The notes beneath the pieces were generated by a model. The model saw only the letters and a list, made by a program, of their open reading frames with translations. It had not been told where the DNA came from and ran no database searches. A program made the position numbers and the translations under genes. From NCBI GenBank assembly GCA_030386875.1, contig CM059559.1, forward strand, positions 61,456,392-61,520,391: a stretch of 64,000 bases of DNA, read 5' to 3'. Below, in pieces: positions 21,125-32,795 of this stretch. Every line of letters begins with the position of its first letter. Position 1 is the first letter of the stretch. This stretch comes from Morinoia aosen (lineage: Eukaryota; Arthropoda; Malacostraca; Amphipoda; Talitridae).

Positions 21125-23339
21125 TGTAGCATACCGCTACATAAGCGTAAAAATTAAAAATTTGCTATTCATACTGAAATAAATTAATCATTAGCATTAA
21201 AAATATTACTCTAATTTATTATTAATTATTTTCTACTTCTAATTCGTAATCATTAAAATTTTGTGTAAATACACGAGAGATCAAATAATCAATCGACATT
21301 TCGAGTTCTTAAGCAGCCCGTTCTGGCAACATACAAGCGCGTCGCCTAGTCCACACACTTTTGCTTGTGGTTCGGTGGCGCGTACATCTCGTAAGTCCAG
21401 TGATATTTAGGGTAAAATAAGAGTAAAACCGGGTAAGAATATGTGCCATGTGTTTTTCGGTGTATTGTGTGTTTTTTATCTAAGGATCTGCTCAGTGTCG
21501 TAAATTAGGGATAACGAAATTAGTGTTGAGATCCGGAGATTAGCATGTGTTTTATAGAGTGAATATTGCGTGTCATTTCTCAAACTCCCGCGTAAATTCA
21601 TACTAGCTATTCAGTTAACGTACTGGTTTTGTTTCCTTACTGCAAACATATATTGCGGGTTTGCCAGTATCATATCACGAATCTTTCATAAACTACTTGT
21701 GAACGAACGCGACCTTGCTGCCGGCGTTCGTTGCCGATAGCGTCTTGTTTAATGGCGGAAAACTCTGCCGTTTTCTGTCACTACTACGTGATTTTTATTT
21801 GTATTTTAAACCTGTGTTCTAATAGTATTTTCTCTTATTTTTTACAAATCACTTCTAGCAGTTTTCTTTTCTTAAACTTGTTTAAACGCAAAATAATCAT
21901 TAAAGTTGTCCTCTTTAAATAGCTTTTAATAAATTACGAAGTTATTCATGTCTACGTGCTAAAGAGTGGAACTATTCCAATTCCATATATTTACGTAACT
22001 CCACTCAATTCGATATCAATCATCTCAATAGAATTAATTTACTTCATCGCAATCGTGTGACAAACACTCATTACCATCTGCCTATCTTACGTGTGTGTAA
22101 ATTGCTGGCGGTTTTGGCTTAGGCCGATGCGTAAGCCGCCGGCTAACTCCACGCGTAACTTCGTGCTTTCGGTTTTCTGCCTTCGCGTATTTTTCCGCCT
22201 GTAAAATCAACGTTTAGGTTTTTCCCCTTTTCTTTTCATCATTGGGGGATACATATTATTATTTAATTCCTTTTTATGGCATATGATTTCCACTAAGATT
22301 TTTTAGTAGGATTTATTTCCATAAACTTCAGGATTTTAATGTCTTTTTTCTTCTTACTGCTTTCAAAAGCGCAGTCATTGATATCTTCACCATTTTTCGT
22401 AGATCTCGTGTTTACTCGCCCGTAGTCTCTGTAAGGAATCACGATCTTGATTCTTTGAAATTCTTAAAACCTAATACTCAGAATTTAAAGCCAGAGGCAT
22501 TAGTGATGAAACAATTTACTTCTTGATATAAAGTATATCAACCTAAAGTCTGTCCTATCTCTTTTGAGTTGCCAAAGTGAGCATCCTAATTAGCTGGAGT
22601 CGAAACTGTAGGAGTTTCTCAGATTTCTCTGTGTGGGAAGGTTTGTCATTTTTGTGTTGGATTTTCAGTAGGGAATGTCTTAATGTCTCTCCTGGAACTC
22701 CTAATCCAGCATCCTGGACTCCTGTGCAGGACCTCTTCAGCAGCGCCCTACACACAACCCTCACAGTCAAATCTCCCTGGGTTTTCTTTGTATTACTGAA
22801 TGCCATGTTAAAGGTTACGTTGTTAACCTGAGTCATGCTGTAACTGCACACAACTTACCTTATTATTGAGCCAGCCATTTGGCATAACTTTGGAAAGGCC
22901 AGCAAATCTACCTGAGCCTCAAACCTTTGAGCTACTCCATTTACCCAAGCTCGATATTCTGCTAAACGTTTGGAAAGCATACCTCATAACGTGACCACCT
23001 TAAGTCATTGTTTAACTTGTTTAAAACTCATTCAAGTTGTGCCCCAAATACAACTCACTCACCACGATTACTGCATCGCGTGCCGGCTTTCGTCAACTCC
23101 AGCCTGGTCCTCCGGCACTGATTGCCACCTCAACCAGCTCTCCGAGATCAAGAGCCAAAGAAGCCAGTTCTTCCTTCCTCCTTGGTTCTCCTTCAATAAA
23201 CTACACAGCAGAAAAAAACGAGCTGAGTTCCAACACGTTTTCATTTTCCTTCTCATAATTATCCCTTACGCTTCGAGAAAAAGATCGAGTTATTCTTGCC
23301 ATAACAAAAATCAATATCAATTGGCGGAAAAACCCGACA
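21125..23339 (+). repeat. 5' LTR of the young CsRn1-like element
   Basis: Direct repeat of 28284-30498. It begins TGTAGCATACCGCTAC and ends CCCGACA. AATAAA at about 23191 lies about 150 bp before the end and could serve as the poly(A) signal. Small reading frames inside it recur in the other LTR and show no coding signature. Confidence 0.96.
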
Positions 23340-23340
23340 C

Positions 23341-23358
23341 TGGTGCGATGGCCGGGAA
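23341..23358 (+). other. Primer-binding site, tRNA-Gly-like
   Basis: TGGTGCGATGGCCGGGAA begins two bases after the LTR end. It closely resembles the complement of the 3' end of animal tRNA-Gly (TGGTGCAT.GGCCGGGAA), with two or three mismatches depending on the tRNA. CsRn1 and Kabuki are reported to use tRNA-Trp, so this primer would be unusual. Confidence 0.6.
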
Positions 23359-23926
23359 ATCTCGTAAAATAAAAAAAACTAAACTCGAAGTGTTTGAGAG
23401 ATTGTGAGAGGATAATGTGGCGTATCATTAGTGATAAAAATTCCCATGTCGTGGTGGTTTGAGAGATTTCCTGTGGATTTTTGACCATGCTAATGAATTT
23501 TCTCTGAGCAGCTTAAAAATTTTTTTTTATCTTTCTTTTATGCTGTTTTCCTGTCTTTGTTTGTTTTTGTGCCTCAGTAGGTAGGGAACTATTTTTTCTA
23601 CTATTTCCGTGCTGTGCATTTATTCCTGACCACCGTAAAATTCTCGTCCCATTTTCTCTCTTTCCGTTTTCTTCAACGTATTGATTGATTGAGTAGGTAG
23701 GAAAATAATTTTTTTACCTGCTTTAATTTCGTGCCTACGCAAATTGCCGCATACCGCATAATAATTTTTTTTTCTCCTCGTTTCCAATTTCATACTTCCC
23801 TCCTTCTGTTTCAACTTAATTTGAATGATTGAGTAGGTAAAGAATTAACGCAAACCCCTTGCTACTTAATCCCAAGTCATAGGCACTGATATCTTAATTG
23901 CGCATTCCCAAAAAGAGATTGCTAGC
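23359..23926 (+). other. 5' untranslated leader of the young element
   Basis: Non-coding and T-rich. Three spaced copies of a (C/T)GAGTAGGTAGGnAA-type motif occur at about 23573, 23689 and 23830, roughly 115-140 bp apart, each followed by a T-rich stretch. Their role is unknown. Confidence 0.6.
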
Positions 23927-24904
23927 ATGCCTGACTCAGATAATGATGATCGAGCTAACACAAATCCCATTAGGCTCCCTCCTTTCATTCCAGGGGACGC
24001 TCCCACCTGGTTCAACCAGGTGGAAGCGGTTTTTAGGTATAATAGGATAGATCAGGAGATAGACAAATTTTACGCGCTTGTGAGCGCTGCGCCCACAAAA
24101 CTCCTTAATGATTCTAATGATCTCCTAGAAAACCCTCCTGATCGCAACCCTTACGGAATCTTGAAAGGAAAAATCTTGGCAAGGCTTCAGATGTCCGATG
24201 CGGACAAATTTCGAAGTCTTGTAGATGCCTCAGCAATTCCACCTGTCTCTGCTTCCTTCTCTCCCTCTTCGCTCGTGAAAGAACTTCGGAAACTCGCTAC
24301 TGGTGTTGCCGTAGCTGAAGGGTTTCTGAAGGAAGTATTCATGACAAAGCTGTCCCCTAATGTGCGCCCTTTTCTATCGCTAGCTGGGCCCGAGCAAACG
24401 CTAGAAAAATTAGCTGAATCCGTAGAAACTGTAATTAGAAATCTCAATTTGCCTCGAGAACCACAGGTCGCTTCCTTAAATGTAGCAGCTACAACTTTTA
24501 GCCCGTCGAATACTGCGCCTAGTGAATCCTCAGCCAAAATAGATAAGCTGCAGCAGGATATCGCTGAAATAAAGCAAGCTCTCCAAAATTTTCAAATAGG
24601 TCAGAGTCAAAGTGTGGCTCACATTCAGCAAGGCCCAGGGAGATTCCAAAGCCACCAAAATGCCTACGACTATCCCTATGACTATCACTCTAACTATCCT
24701 CCTCCTCCTCCTCAACGCTTTGATAGAGGTAGATCTTTTGATAGGTCATTTCAAGACCGCCGTTTCAGGTCGCGCTCTCGTGATGCTAGTAGCCAGTTAT
24801 GCTGGTATCACACAAAGTATGGTGACCAAGCACGAAAGTGCGGGTCCCGTTTCTGCCCGCGTTATACCGAAATGACTTCGGGAAACGCCATCAGCGACGC
24901 ATAG
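23927..24904 (+). CDS. Gag polyprotein of the young CsRn1-like element
   Basis: The protein has 325 residues. The N-terminal half is the capsid-like region seen in CsRn1-type and related gags: [20 protein letters not shown] near residue 17, then [11 protein letters not shown] heptad-like stretch ([19 protein letters not shown]) near residues 205-223 may form a coiled coil. A Tyr/Pro- and Arg/Ser-rich linker leads to the nucleocapsid finger [19 protein letters not shown] (CX2HX9CX4C) near the C-terminus. Gag packages the RNA and builds the particle. The start is the first ATG of the frame after the leader. The stop overlaps pol, which is reached by -1 frameshifting. Confidence 0.93.
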   Translation: MPDSDNDDRANTNPIRLPPFIPGDAPTWFNQVEAVFRYNRIDQEIDKFYALVSAAPTKLLNDSNDLLENPPDRNPYGILKGKILARLQMSDADKFRSLVDASAIPPVSASFSPSSLVKELRKLATGVAVAEGFLKEVFMTKLSPNVRPFLSLAGPEQTLEKLAESVETVIRNLNLPREPQVASLNVAATTFSPSNTAPSESSAKIDKLQQDIAEIKQALQNFQIGQSQSVAHIQQGPGRFQSHQNAYDYPYDYHSNYPPPPPQRFDRGRSFDRSFQDRRFRSRSRDASSQLCWYHTKYGDQARKCGSRFCPRYTEMTSGNAISDA

Positions 24905-27900
24905 TAGCGAGTACTGCGTTGCCTCATTCCCAGACTACTCGCCTCCTTACTATCCTCGATCCCGTTACCAAATATCGATTTCTTATCGACACTGGATCTA
25001 GCGTATCAATTATCCCAGCCACGGCAAAAGTCAAAAACCAGCCATTAGTGGCTACATTACGCGCCGCAAACGGCACGCCAATACCTTGTTACGGTGAACG
25101 AGCCTTAGAGTGCAGTCTGGGATTGAGGCGAACTTTCCTGTTTACTTTCCTCATCGCGGAAGTCCAAGAGCCTATCATTGGCGCGGACTTTCTCGAAAAA
25201 TTTGGGATTGTAGTAGATGTTAAGAATAGGTGTATTAGGGACGAGGAGACACTGATCTCAATTCCCGCTTGCAGCATAACTAAAGCTAATGTCTTGCATT
25301 CCTTCTCGATTGCTTTCAAGGAGGAGTGCATGTTTGAACAGGAACTTAAAAATTTCCCTGCATTAACAAACCCTAACTTAGTTTCTAACAGCATGCAAAC
25401 ATGTACAAAGCACTTCATAGAGACGCAAGGTCCGCCAGTTTTCTCCCGTGCTAGGCGACTGCCGCCTGATCGATTGGCGTTAGCTAAGAAAGAATTCGCT
25501 AGGATGATCGAAGATGGCATCATACGCACTTCCAAAAGCCCTTGGGCTAGCCCTCTTTTGCTAGTACCCAAGGCTAACGGTGAATTCAGACCGTGCGGGG
25601 ATTTCCGCAGGTTGAACGCCGTTACTTTACCTGATCGATATCCTATCCCCTACCTTCACGATTTCAGTGCAAATTTAGAGGGAGCACAAATTTTCTCAAA
25701 GATTGATCTCCAGAGCGCCTTCCATCAAATTCCACTTGAGGAGAGCGCTATCCCTAAGACCGCGGTAATCACTCCGTTTGGTCTCTTTGAATTCCTAAAG
25801 ATGCCATATGGTCTCCGGAACGCACCTCAAACGTTCCAGAGACACATGGCTGAAATTTTCTCTGACCTCCCTTTCGCTTATGTCTATCTAGACGACATCC
25901 TTGTGGCGTCTACAACCCCAGAGTTGCACAAAGACCATCTTAGGGTCGTTTTTCAAAGATTGTCCGACAATGGACTCCTCGTAAACCCTGCAAAATGTGA
26001 GCTCGGAAAGCCATCACTGATTTACTTAGGTCATGAAATCTCTAGCCTAGGTCTAAAACCTTTGCCTTCCAAAGTCGAAGTGATCAAAAACTTTCCTCTT
26101 CCACAGACCCAGAAGGAACTAAGAAGGTTCCTAGGTTCTGTTAACTTCTACCATCGTTTCATACGCAACTGTGCTCAAACTTTAGCGCCCTTGTCGGACC
26201 TCCTCGAACCGAAACGCAAAGGCAAATCTATTGAGATAAAATGGACAGACGCAGCACGGGGAGCGTTCGAAGAGATAAAACATAAGTTAGCTTCCGCGAC
26301 TGAACTATCCTACCCTATTGCTAATGCTGATTTCAGCCTCGTTGTTGACGCATCCAGTACCGCCGTAGGTGCTGTGTTGCAACAACAAGTAGGAACTAAC
26401 ATCTCTCCTCTTGCTTTCTTTTCCAAAAAGCTGTCGCCCACTGAGCGTGGTTATAGCGCGTTCGGTAGGGAACTTCTTGCTATCTACCTATCTGTGAGAC
26501 ACTTTCGCTATGCTCTAGAGGCAAGGGAGTTTGTGATCTACACAGATCACAAACCTTTGACCTCAGCTATAAAAATGCCTTCTGAAAGACATTCCCCTAG
26601 GGAAGCTCGACACCTGTCTTTCATAAGTCAGTTCACTACTGACATCCGCTATATTAAGGGATTGGACAATACCGTAGCCGATTGCCTCTCCAGAATATAC
26701 TCTGTCCAAACCGGTGGTGAAATCACCTTCGGAAACATCTGTACTGCTCAAAAGGAGGATCCTGAACTTCAGGACCTTCTCAAATCTTCTAACCCTTCCC
26801 TTCCAAAACTAACCTTGGTTGACGGCGTGTATCGTGATGCCGAGCGACTTTCTCGTTTGTATCTTCCTGCGACTCTCCGCAGAGTAGCTGTCCTCCACTA
26901 CCATTCCCTCAGTCACCCTGGTATTAACCGTACATTGCGTTTGATTTCTGATCGTTACGTCTGGCCAGCGATGCGTAAGGAGGTCAAGCAAATTGTGCAA
27001 AATTGCCATGCGTGTCAGAGTAGTAAGGTGGTGAAACATAATCGTGCAGCGCTGCAGAGTTGCGCATTCGCAGGTCAAAAGTTTGACTCTGTCCACCTAG
27101 ACTTGGTGGGTCCCTTGCCCGTATCGCGCGGTTATTCTTATTTGTTGACCATCATCGATAGGTTCACGCGTTGGGTTGAGGCTGTCCCTCTCCCAGATAC
27201 ACAAACTGAGACTGTAGCACGCGCCTTCTTATCTAACTGGATCTCTAGATTTGGGGTTCCCTTAAGTGTCACACATGACCGGGGATCACAATTCACCTCC
27301 AACTTCTGGAGGGAGCTTAGCTCCGCCTTAGGGTGTGCAAACACATCCACTACAGCATATCATCCGCAGTCAAATGGACTTATTGAGAGAGTCCACAGAG
27401 ACCTCAAGTCTGCCTTGCGCTGCCTTAATTGCAGTCACGATTGGACTGATAGACTTCCAGTAGTACTACTTAGCATCAGAAATCTGCATAGACAGGATCA
27501 GCAATGCACAGCGGCTGAAATGCTATACGGTCAGACCCTTCGTCTCCCCGGCGACATTGTTGACCCAAAACCTTTGCCTGAATTTTCATCCGCTGACCGA
27601 TCCGCTTACGTAACCTGCCTGAGAGATTGCATGCGCCAGATCAAGTATGTGGCTCCACGAATGCCTCAGACTGAGGACAGACTAGATTCTGCCCTGCAAG
27701 ACTGCACACATGTGTATGTCCGCAATGATGCTATTAAGCCTACACTCACGCGCCCTTATGATGGCCCATTCAAAGTACTTAAACGCAAGCAAAAATATTT
27801 CATCCTCGACAGATTCGGCTCGAGCGACCCTGTGAGCATAGACAGATTAAAAGTCGCATACACTTCTGATCATAGTGTAACTTATAACTCATCATCTTCT

Positions 27901-28242
27901 CCGCAGATTTCTCCTTCCACTGAGACTCGATCATATCTACCATCTCAGCTTCCTCAGTTGACTGCATTGTTGCCTAGTCAGCTTGAGTGTAACCCTTTCT
28001 ATGTGCCTGTACACTCAAACTCTATCCCTACGCCTATCGTAGACTCTAATCCTAGTCCTCTTACTGACACAGCGACAAGTCTGGAGAGACCAGACGAGCC
28101 CGCTGCAGTAACTCCTGTTCCTAGGACTCTTGCCGATCTGAACTTGCAGACCCGTTTGGTGAAACTTCCCCGCTCAGTATCATTTGCCAATTGCCGAACT
28201 CGGCAGGGTCGTGTAGTTCGCCCTCCTTCCCGCTACAGATGA
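24838..28242 (+). CDS. Pol polyprotein: protease, reverse transcriptase, RNase H, integrase
   Basis: The frame is open from before the frameshift site to TGA 28240-28242 (up to 1134 codons; translation probably enters at 24887). Protease has [14 protein letters not shown] (Asp at about residue 51) and [13 protein letters not shown] has [40 protein letters not shown] and YLDDIL (350-355). RNase H has [35 protein letters not shown] and YTDHKPL. Integrase has the HHCC site (HYHSLSHPG ... CHACQ), D,D,E motifs ([29 protein letters not shown]) and a GPF module ([10 protein letters not shown]). No frame break was found. It makes and integrates the element's cDNA. No envelope follows. Confidence 0.95.
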   Translation: MRVPFLPALYRNDFGKRHQRRIVASTALPHSQTTRLLTILDPVTKYRFLIDTGSSVSIIPATAKVKNQPLVATLRAANGTPIPCYGERALECSLGLRRTFLFTFLIAEVQEPIIGADFLEKFGIVVDVKNRCIRDEETLISIPACSITKANVLHSFSIAFKEECMFEQELKNFPALTNPNLVSNSMQTCTKHFIETQGPPVFSRARRLPPDRLALAKKEFARMIEDGIIRTSKSPWASPLLLVPKANGEFRPCGDFRRLNAVTLPDRYPIPYLHDFSANLEGAQIFSKIDLQSAFHQIPLEESAIPKTAVITPFGLFEFLKMPYGLRNAPQTFQRHMAEIFSDLPFAYVYLDDILVASTTPELHKDHLRVVFQRLSDNGLLVNPAKCELGKPSLIYLGHEISSLGLKPLPSKVEVIKNFPLPQTQKELRRFLGSVNFYHRFIRNCAQTLAPLSDLLEPKRKGKSIEIKWTDAARGAFEEIKHKLASATELSYPIANADFSLVVDASSTAVGAVLQQQVGTNISPLAFFSKKLSPTERGYSAFGRELLAIYLSVRHFRYALEAREFVIYTDHKPLTSAIKMPSERHSPREARHLSFISQFTTDIRYIKGLDNTVADCLSRIYSVQTGGEITFGNICTAQKEDPELQDLLKSSNPSLPKLTLVDGVYRDAERLSRLYLPATLRRVAVLHYHSLSHPGINRTLRLISDRYVWPAMRKEVKQIVQNCHACQSSKVVKHNRAALQSCAFAGQKFDSVHLDLVGPLPVSRGYSYLLTIIDRFTRWVEAVPLPDTQTETVARAFLSNWISRFGVPLSVTHDRGSQFTSNFWRELSSALGCANTSTTAYHPQSNGLIERVHRDLKSALRCLNCSHDWTDRLPVVLLSIRNLHRQDQQCTAAEMLYGQTLRLPGDIVDPKPLPEFSSADRSAYVTCLRDCMRQIKYVAPRMPQTEDRLDSALQDCTHVYVRNDAIKPTLTRPYDGPFKVLKRKQKYFILDRFGSSDPVSIDRLKVAYTSDHSVTYNSSSSPQISPSTETRSYLPSQLPQLTALLPSQLECNPFYVPVHSNSIPTPIVDSNPSPLTDTATSLERPDEPAAVTPVPRTLADLNLQTRLVKLPRSVSFANCRTRQGRVVRPPSRYR
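24880..24922 (+). promoter_or_regulatory. -1 programmed ribosomal frameshift signal (gag to pol)
   Basis: The heptamer G-GGA-AAC (24880-24886) is in the gag frame, 15 nt before the gag stop. A 7-nt spacer (24887-24893) leads to an 8-bp stem: GCGACGCA at 24894-24901 with TGCGTTGC at 24915-24922, one G-U pair and a 13-nt loop. Pol is open in the -1 frame through this site. Sequence and frame relations are direct observations; activity is inferred from the canonical X-XXY-YYZ, spacer and stem design. Confidence 0.88.
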
Positions 28243-28283
28243 TTGCAGCGGGTGGACCTTTCGGTCTGCGCCTTGGGGGGTAA
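28243..28283 (+). other. Polypurine-tract region before the 3' LTR
   Basis: Forty-one bases separate the pol stop from the LTR. They end with CCTTGGGGGGTAA, whose G-run is the likely plus-strand primer. Confidence 0.6.
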
Positions 28284-30498
28284 TGTAGCATACCGCTACA
28301 TAAGCGTAAAAATTAAAAATTTGCTATTCATACTGAAATAAATTAATCATTAGCATTAAAAATATTACTCTAATTTATTATTAATTATTTTCTACTTCTA
28401 ATTCGTAATCATTAAAATTTTGTGTAAATACACGAGAGATCAAATAATCAATCGACATTTCGAGTTCTTAAGCAGCCCGTTCTGGCAACATACAAGCGCG
28501 TCGCCTAGTCCACACACTTTTGCTTGTGGTTCGGTGGCGCGTACATCTCGTAAGTCCAGTGATATTTAGGGTAAAATAAGAGTAAAACCGGGTAAGAATA
28601 TGTGCCATGTGTTTTTCGGTGTATTGTGTGTTTTTTATCTAAGGATCTGCTCAGTGTCGTAAATTAGGGATAACGAAATTAGTGTTGAGATCCGGAGATT
28701 AGCATGTGTTTTATAGAGTGAATATTGCGTGTCATTTCTCAAACTCCCGCGTAAATTCATACTAGCTATTCAGTTAACGTACTGGTTTTGTTTCCTTACT
28801 GCAAACATATATTGCGGGTTTGCCAGTATCATATCACGAATCTTTCATAAACTACTTGTGAACGAACGCGACCTTGCTGCCGGCGTTCGTTGCCGATAGC
28901 GTCTTGTTTAATGGCGGAAAACTCTGCCGTTTTCTGTCACTACTACGTGATTTTTATTTGTATTTTAAACCTGTGTTCTAATAGTATTTTCTCTTATTTT
29001 TTACAAATCACTTCTAGCAGTTTTCTTTTCTTAAACTTGTTTAAACGCAAAATAATCATTAAAGTTGTCCTCTTTAAATAGCTTTTAATAAATTACGAAG
29101 TTATTCATGTCTACGTGCTAAAGAGTGGAACTATTCCAATTCCATATATTTACGTAACTCCACTCAATTCGATATCAATCATCTCAATAGAATTAATTTA
29201 CTTCATCGCAATCGTGTGACAAACACTCATTACCATCTGCCTATCTTAAGTGTGTGTAAATTGCTGGCGGTTTTGGCTTAGGCCGATGCGTAAGCCGCCG
29301 GCTAACTCCACGCGTAACTTCGTGCTTTCGGTTTTCTGCCTTCGCGTATTTTTCCGCCTGTAAAATCAACGTTTAGGTTTTTCCCCTTTTCTTTTCATCA
29401 TTGGGGGATACATATTATTATTTAATTCCTTTTTATGGCATATGATTTCCACTAAGATTTTTTAGTAGGATTTATTTCCATAAACTTCAGGATTTTAATG
29501 TCTTTTTTCTTCTTACTGCTTTCAAAAGCGCAGTCATTGATATCTTCACCATTTTTCGTAGATCTCGTGTTTACTCGCCCGTAGTCTCTGTAAGGAATCA
29601 CGATCTTGATTCTTTGAAATTCTTAAAACCTAATACTCAGAATTTAAAGCCAGAGGCATTAGTGATGAAACAATTTACTTCTTGATATAAAGTATATCAA
29701 CCTAAAGTCTGTCCTATCTCTTTTGAGTTGCCAAAGTGAGCATCCTAATTAGCTGGAGTCGAAACTGTAGGAGTTTCTCAGATTTCTCTGTGTGGGAAGG
29801 TTTGTCATTATTGTGTTGGATTTTCAGTAGGGAATGTCTTAATGTCTCTCCTGGAACTCCTAATCCAGCATCCTGGACTCCTGTGCAGGACCTCTTCAGC
29901 AGCGCCCTACACACAACCCTCACAGTCAAATCTCCCTGGGTTTTCTTTGTATTACTGAATGCCATGTTAAAGGTTACGTTGTTAACCTGAGTCATGCTGT
30001 AACTGCACACAACTTACCTTATTATTGAGTCAGCCATTTGGCATAACTTTGGAAAGGCCAGCAAATCTACCTGAGCCTCAAACCTTTGAGCTACTCCATT
30101 TACCCAAGCTCGATATTCTGCTAAACGTTTGGAAAGCATACCTCATAACGTGACCACCTTAAGTCATTGTTTAACTTGTTTAAAACTCATTCAAGTTGTG
30201 CCCCAAATACAACTCACTCACCACGATTACTGCATCGCGTGCCGGCTTTCGTCAACTCCAGCCTGGTCCTCCGGCACTGATTGCCACCTCAACCAGCTCT
30301 CCGAGATCAAGAGCCAAAGAAGCCAGTTCTTCCTTCCTCCTTGGTTCTCCTTCAATAAACTACACAGCAGAAAAAAACGAGCTGAGTTCCAACACGTTTT
30401 CATTTTCCTTCTCATAATTATCCCTTACGCTTCGAGAAAAAGATCGAGTTATTCTTGCCATAACAAAAATCAATATCAATTGGCGGAAAAACCCGACA
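28284..30498 (+). repeat. 3' LTR of the young CsRn1-like element
   Basis: Same length as the 5' LTR and almost identical, with three substitutions seen. Followed at 30499-30502 by the CTGG target duplication. Confidence 0.96.
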
Positions 30499-30502
30499 CT
30501 GG

Positions 30503-31936
30503 TGACCCTCGATAATTGTTGTTCTTCAAGCCTTAAAAATTCAAGAAATCATATTAAGTTCCCCACTTTGGGTGAACTTCAGAAAACGGCCGAAGCAACA
30601 AGACCTGGCCCTACACTGGTGACTCAGAGTGACCGAAAAAAAAAACGGAACTCAATGGCTGAAGCAGCAACAATATCCTGGCCTTACAAAATTATAGGAA
30701 TGTCATATATAAAATTGAACGGACGCGTAAATACGCTGAAATACGGTAATGACGTCAACATTGGCTCTGGTTACCTTTAATCATGTACATTGAGGTATGT
30801 ATTAAAATACCTAATACATTTACGCCAAAGCAATAAATGGAAATGCTAGATATAAAGGAATTGTGAATTATTTGTCTAATTGCACCATTCTTTCCCGGCA
30901 ACTGTCGCACATGTACGTGCTATAAGAAGTTTATAAAGTTTTACCTTACGGTAAAAAAATGAACAATTTTCACACCTATTGTATCCATTTTATTTTTCAA
31001 CATGTTATGCGAGTCATACGGGGTTATTACAGTATGATGTTTGTATTTGGGTTTAAACAGCCTGCTGGAAAGTCATTTCAAAAATTTGCCAAGTTTCGAA
31101 TTCTTTAAGAGATAATATTAAAGTTTTTTCTCTTTTTATTATTTCTGAAGCAGAAATTTCTACTAATGAAATTTAGGATAAATACTGTTGTTACAACGCC
31201 TTCCCTTGGCATCAAACGAATTTTACAGTCTCATGGCTGTCCGTTGTACTGAAAATACTCCACTACCCTCAAAAGAAAAATACTTACGCAACATTCGCGG
31301 TAATTTTTGCACGTGTTTACATACCGGTTGATAAGGAATATAGTGAATGTAAAGTTGCATTGCATCTGTACGTTCTTAAAAAGTGCGTTAAAAGTTTGTA
31401 ATTTCAAAATGTAGTCGGAGAAGTTTTTGTTACCTTACAATAAATTGTGTTAACACCAGGGTTACGTTCCATAAATGTAGAATTTGTATTCGTAAGTGCA
31501 CGTCTTATGTGTTCCACATAGGCTGGCAAAGTTGTGATTGATCGCGGTCTGATAAAGTCACTCAACTAATCAAGTAGGCACATTGATCAAATTTCCAATA
31601 TTTGAAATATAAAAATTAATTAGGAAGATAGGTAATTATACATTTGTTGTTAATATTGTTGTTTATAAGACAGTCAGTTTATAAGACAGTTTATAAGAAT
31701 TTAAAGAATAAATCTACATATCGTCCAATGATAATATTTTGTACTTGCATGTATATGATTTCATATATGTGGTGAAGTGGAATTTCACGTATAAAATACC
31801 TATGAGTGTAAATAAATCCTCGAAACCAGTCTTGCTTATCACATCCAATAGATAAGTTACATATTTAAAACAAAAAAATTACATTAACAAATTATTGTCA
31901 TTTTTCAACTCAACTGAGGGTTGGATTCATTTGAAC
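30503..31936. other. Mostly unassigned; fragment of older LTR-element leader at the start
   Basis: About 30560-30690 contains GAAGCAACAAGACCTGGCCC then ACTGGTGACTCAGAG, and later GAAGCAGCAACAATATCCTGG. These resemble the LTR-end/primer-site junction at 13190-13240, so this is probably old LTR-element debris into which the young element inserted. From 30.8 to 31.9 kb I see AT-rich DNA with no supported gene. Confidence 0.4.
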
Positions 31937-31943
31937 TTGACTT

Positions 31944-32480
31944 GGGTAAATGTAAAGGACGTGACCATAATCGATTTTCCACTTTTTGATCAACAAATAT
32001 TGTTGATGAGACCAAAATAAACAAGTTTTCTTCAATGCACTTTCCGTCGGAAATGAGTATTTTAAAAGTTATGGCATTAAATGAGTTACCGGAACTCCAT
32101 TGTGCATCACCCTATTACAAACGTAAAGAGGTTGGGTCGTGAGGGGTAGCCACAGTTCTTTTCGTTTTAAAATTTTCACTAAAAGAACTGTTGCTCCCCC
32201 TCATGACCCAACCTCTTTACGTTTGTAATAGGGGGTTTGCTCTTCGTCGGCTTGGTTGGCGCGCGGGAACGCCTGTTTACTTTCACGTCGGACCGCGCGG
32301 TATATTTTTCCCCGACTCGAAGACTGGAGTTACGGTAACTCATTTAATGCCATAACTTTTAAAATACTCATTTCCGACGGAAAGTGCATTGAAGAAAACT
32401 TGTTTATTTTGGTTTAATTAACAGTCTTTGTTGATCAAAAAGTGGGAAATCGATTATGGTCAAGTCCTTTACATTTACCC
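31944..32480. mobile_element. Fold-back element (GGGTAAATG ends) in the 21-bp minisatellite
   Basis: Arms of about 155 bp (31944-32097 and 32330-32480) are inverted copies: GGGTAAATGTAAAGGAC, CATAATCGATTT, CAAAATAAACAAGTTTTCTT, GCACTTTCCGTCGGAAATGA. TTGACTT precedes and follows it (31937-31943, 32481-32487), a 7-8 bp target duplication that also matches the surrounding minisatellite. The loop carries a smaller palindromic element at 32110-32235. No transposase is present. Confidence 0.85.
32110..32235. mobile_element. Small palindromic element (CCCTATTACAAACG ends) in the fold-back loop
   Basis: The arms CCCTATTACAAACGTAAAGA and GGTTGGGTCGTGAGGGG are inverted on the right side, closing on CAGTTCTTTT/AAAAGAACTG. 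The same arm sequence is an inner layer of the larger palindrome at 35.8-36.1 kb, there with a different core and different outer arms. No target duplication is evident. Confidence 0.8.
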
Positions 32481-32795
32481 TTGACTTGGATTTATTTAAA
32501 CTTGACTTGGATTAATTTGAACTTGACTTGGATTAATTTGAAATTGACTTGGATTAAATTGAACTTGACTTGTATTAAATTGAACTTGACTTGTATTAAA
32601 TTGAACTTGACTTGGATTGATTTCAACTTGACTTGGATTGATTTGAACTTGACTCGGATTGATTTGAACTTGACTCGGGTTAAATTGAACTTGACTCGGG
32701 TTAAGTTGAACTTGACTCGGGTTAAATTGAACTTGACTCGGGTTAAATTGAACTTGACTCGGGTTAAATTGAACTTGACTTAGGTTAAATTGAAC
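32481..32795 (+). repeat. 21-bp minisatellite, unit GAACTTGACTTGGATTAATTT
   Basis: About 15 head-to-tail copies drift in blocks along the array: ...GGATTAATTT, then TGTATTAAATT, then GGATTGATTT, then CGGGTTAAATT variants. This implies local unit-by-unit expansion. Because 21 is a multiple of three, a reading frame runs through it encoding repeated LNLTWIN heptads; I treat that as a by-product. Further unit fragments at 31925-31943 and 33343-33395 show that fold-back elements landed in one original array. Confidence 0.9.

Larger units (their letters stand above)
21125..30498 (+). mobile_element. Complete young Ty3/gypsy retrotransposon (CsRn1-like), 9374 bp
   Basis: Two 2215-bp LTRs of equal length (21125-23339 and 28284-30498) begin TGTAGC and end GACA. 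They are flanked by CTGG on both sides (21121-21124 and 30499-30502). I found only three differences between the LTRs: 22090 C / 29249 A, 22651 T / 29810 A and 22871 C / 30030 T. Between them are a primer site, leader, gag, a -1 frameshift signal and an open pol. All catalytic motifs are present. This is a structurally intact, potentially autonomous copy. LTRs of 2.2 kb are long for this superfamily. Confidence 0.96.

Noticed and set aside
22555..23407. Several frames of 60-145 codons inside the 5' LTR, repeated in the 3' LTR
   Set aside because: They overlap one another on both strands, are duplicated only because the LTRs are, and show no motif; an LTR-encoded protein is not supported.
28243..28283. 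Possible envelope gene after pol in the young element
   Set aside because: Only 41 bases separate pol from the LTR; no room for one. The same applies to the element at 5992-11116.
32442..32783. 113-codon frame with repeated LTWINLN heptads
   Set aside because: It is a translation of the 21-bp minisatellite, whose period keeps any frame open; no start context or non-repeat part supports a protein.
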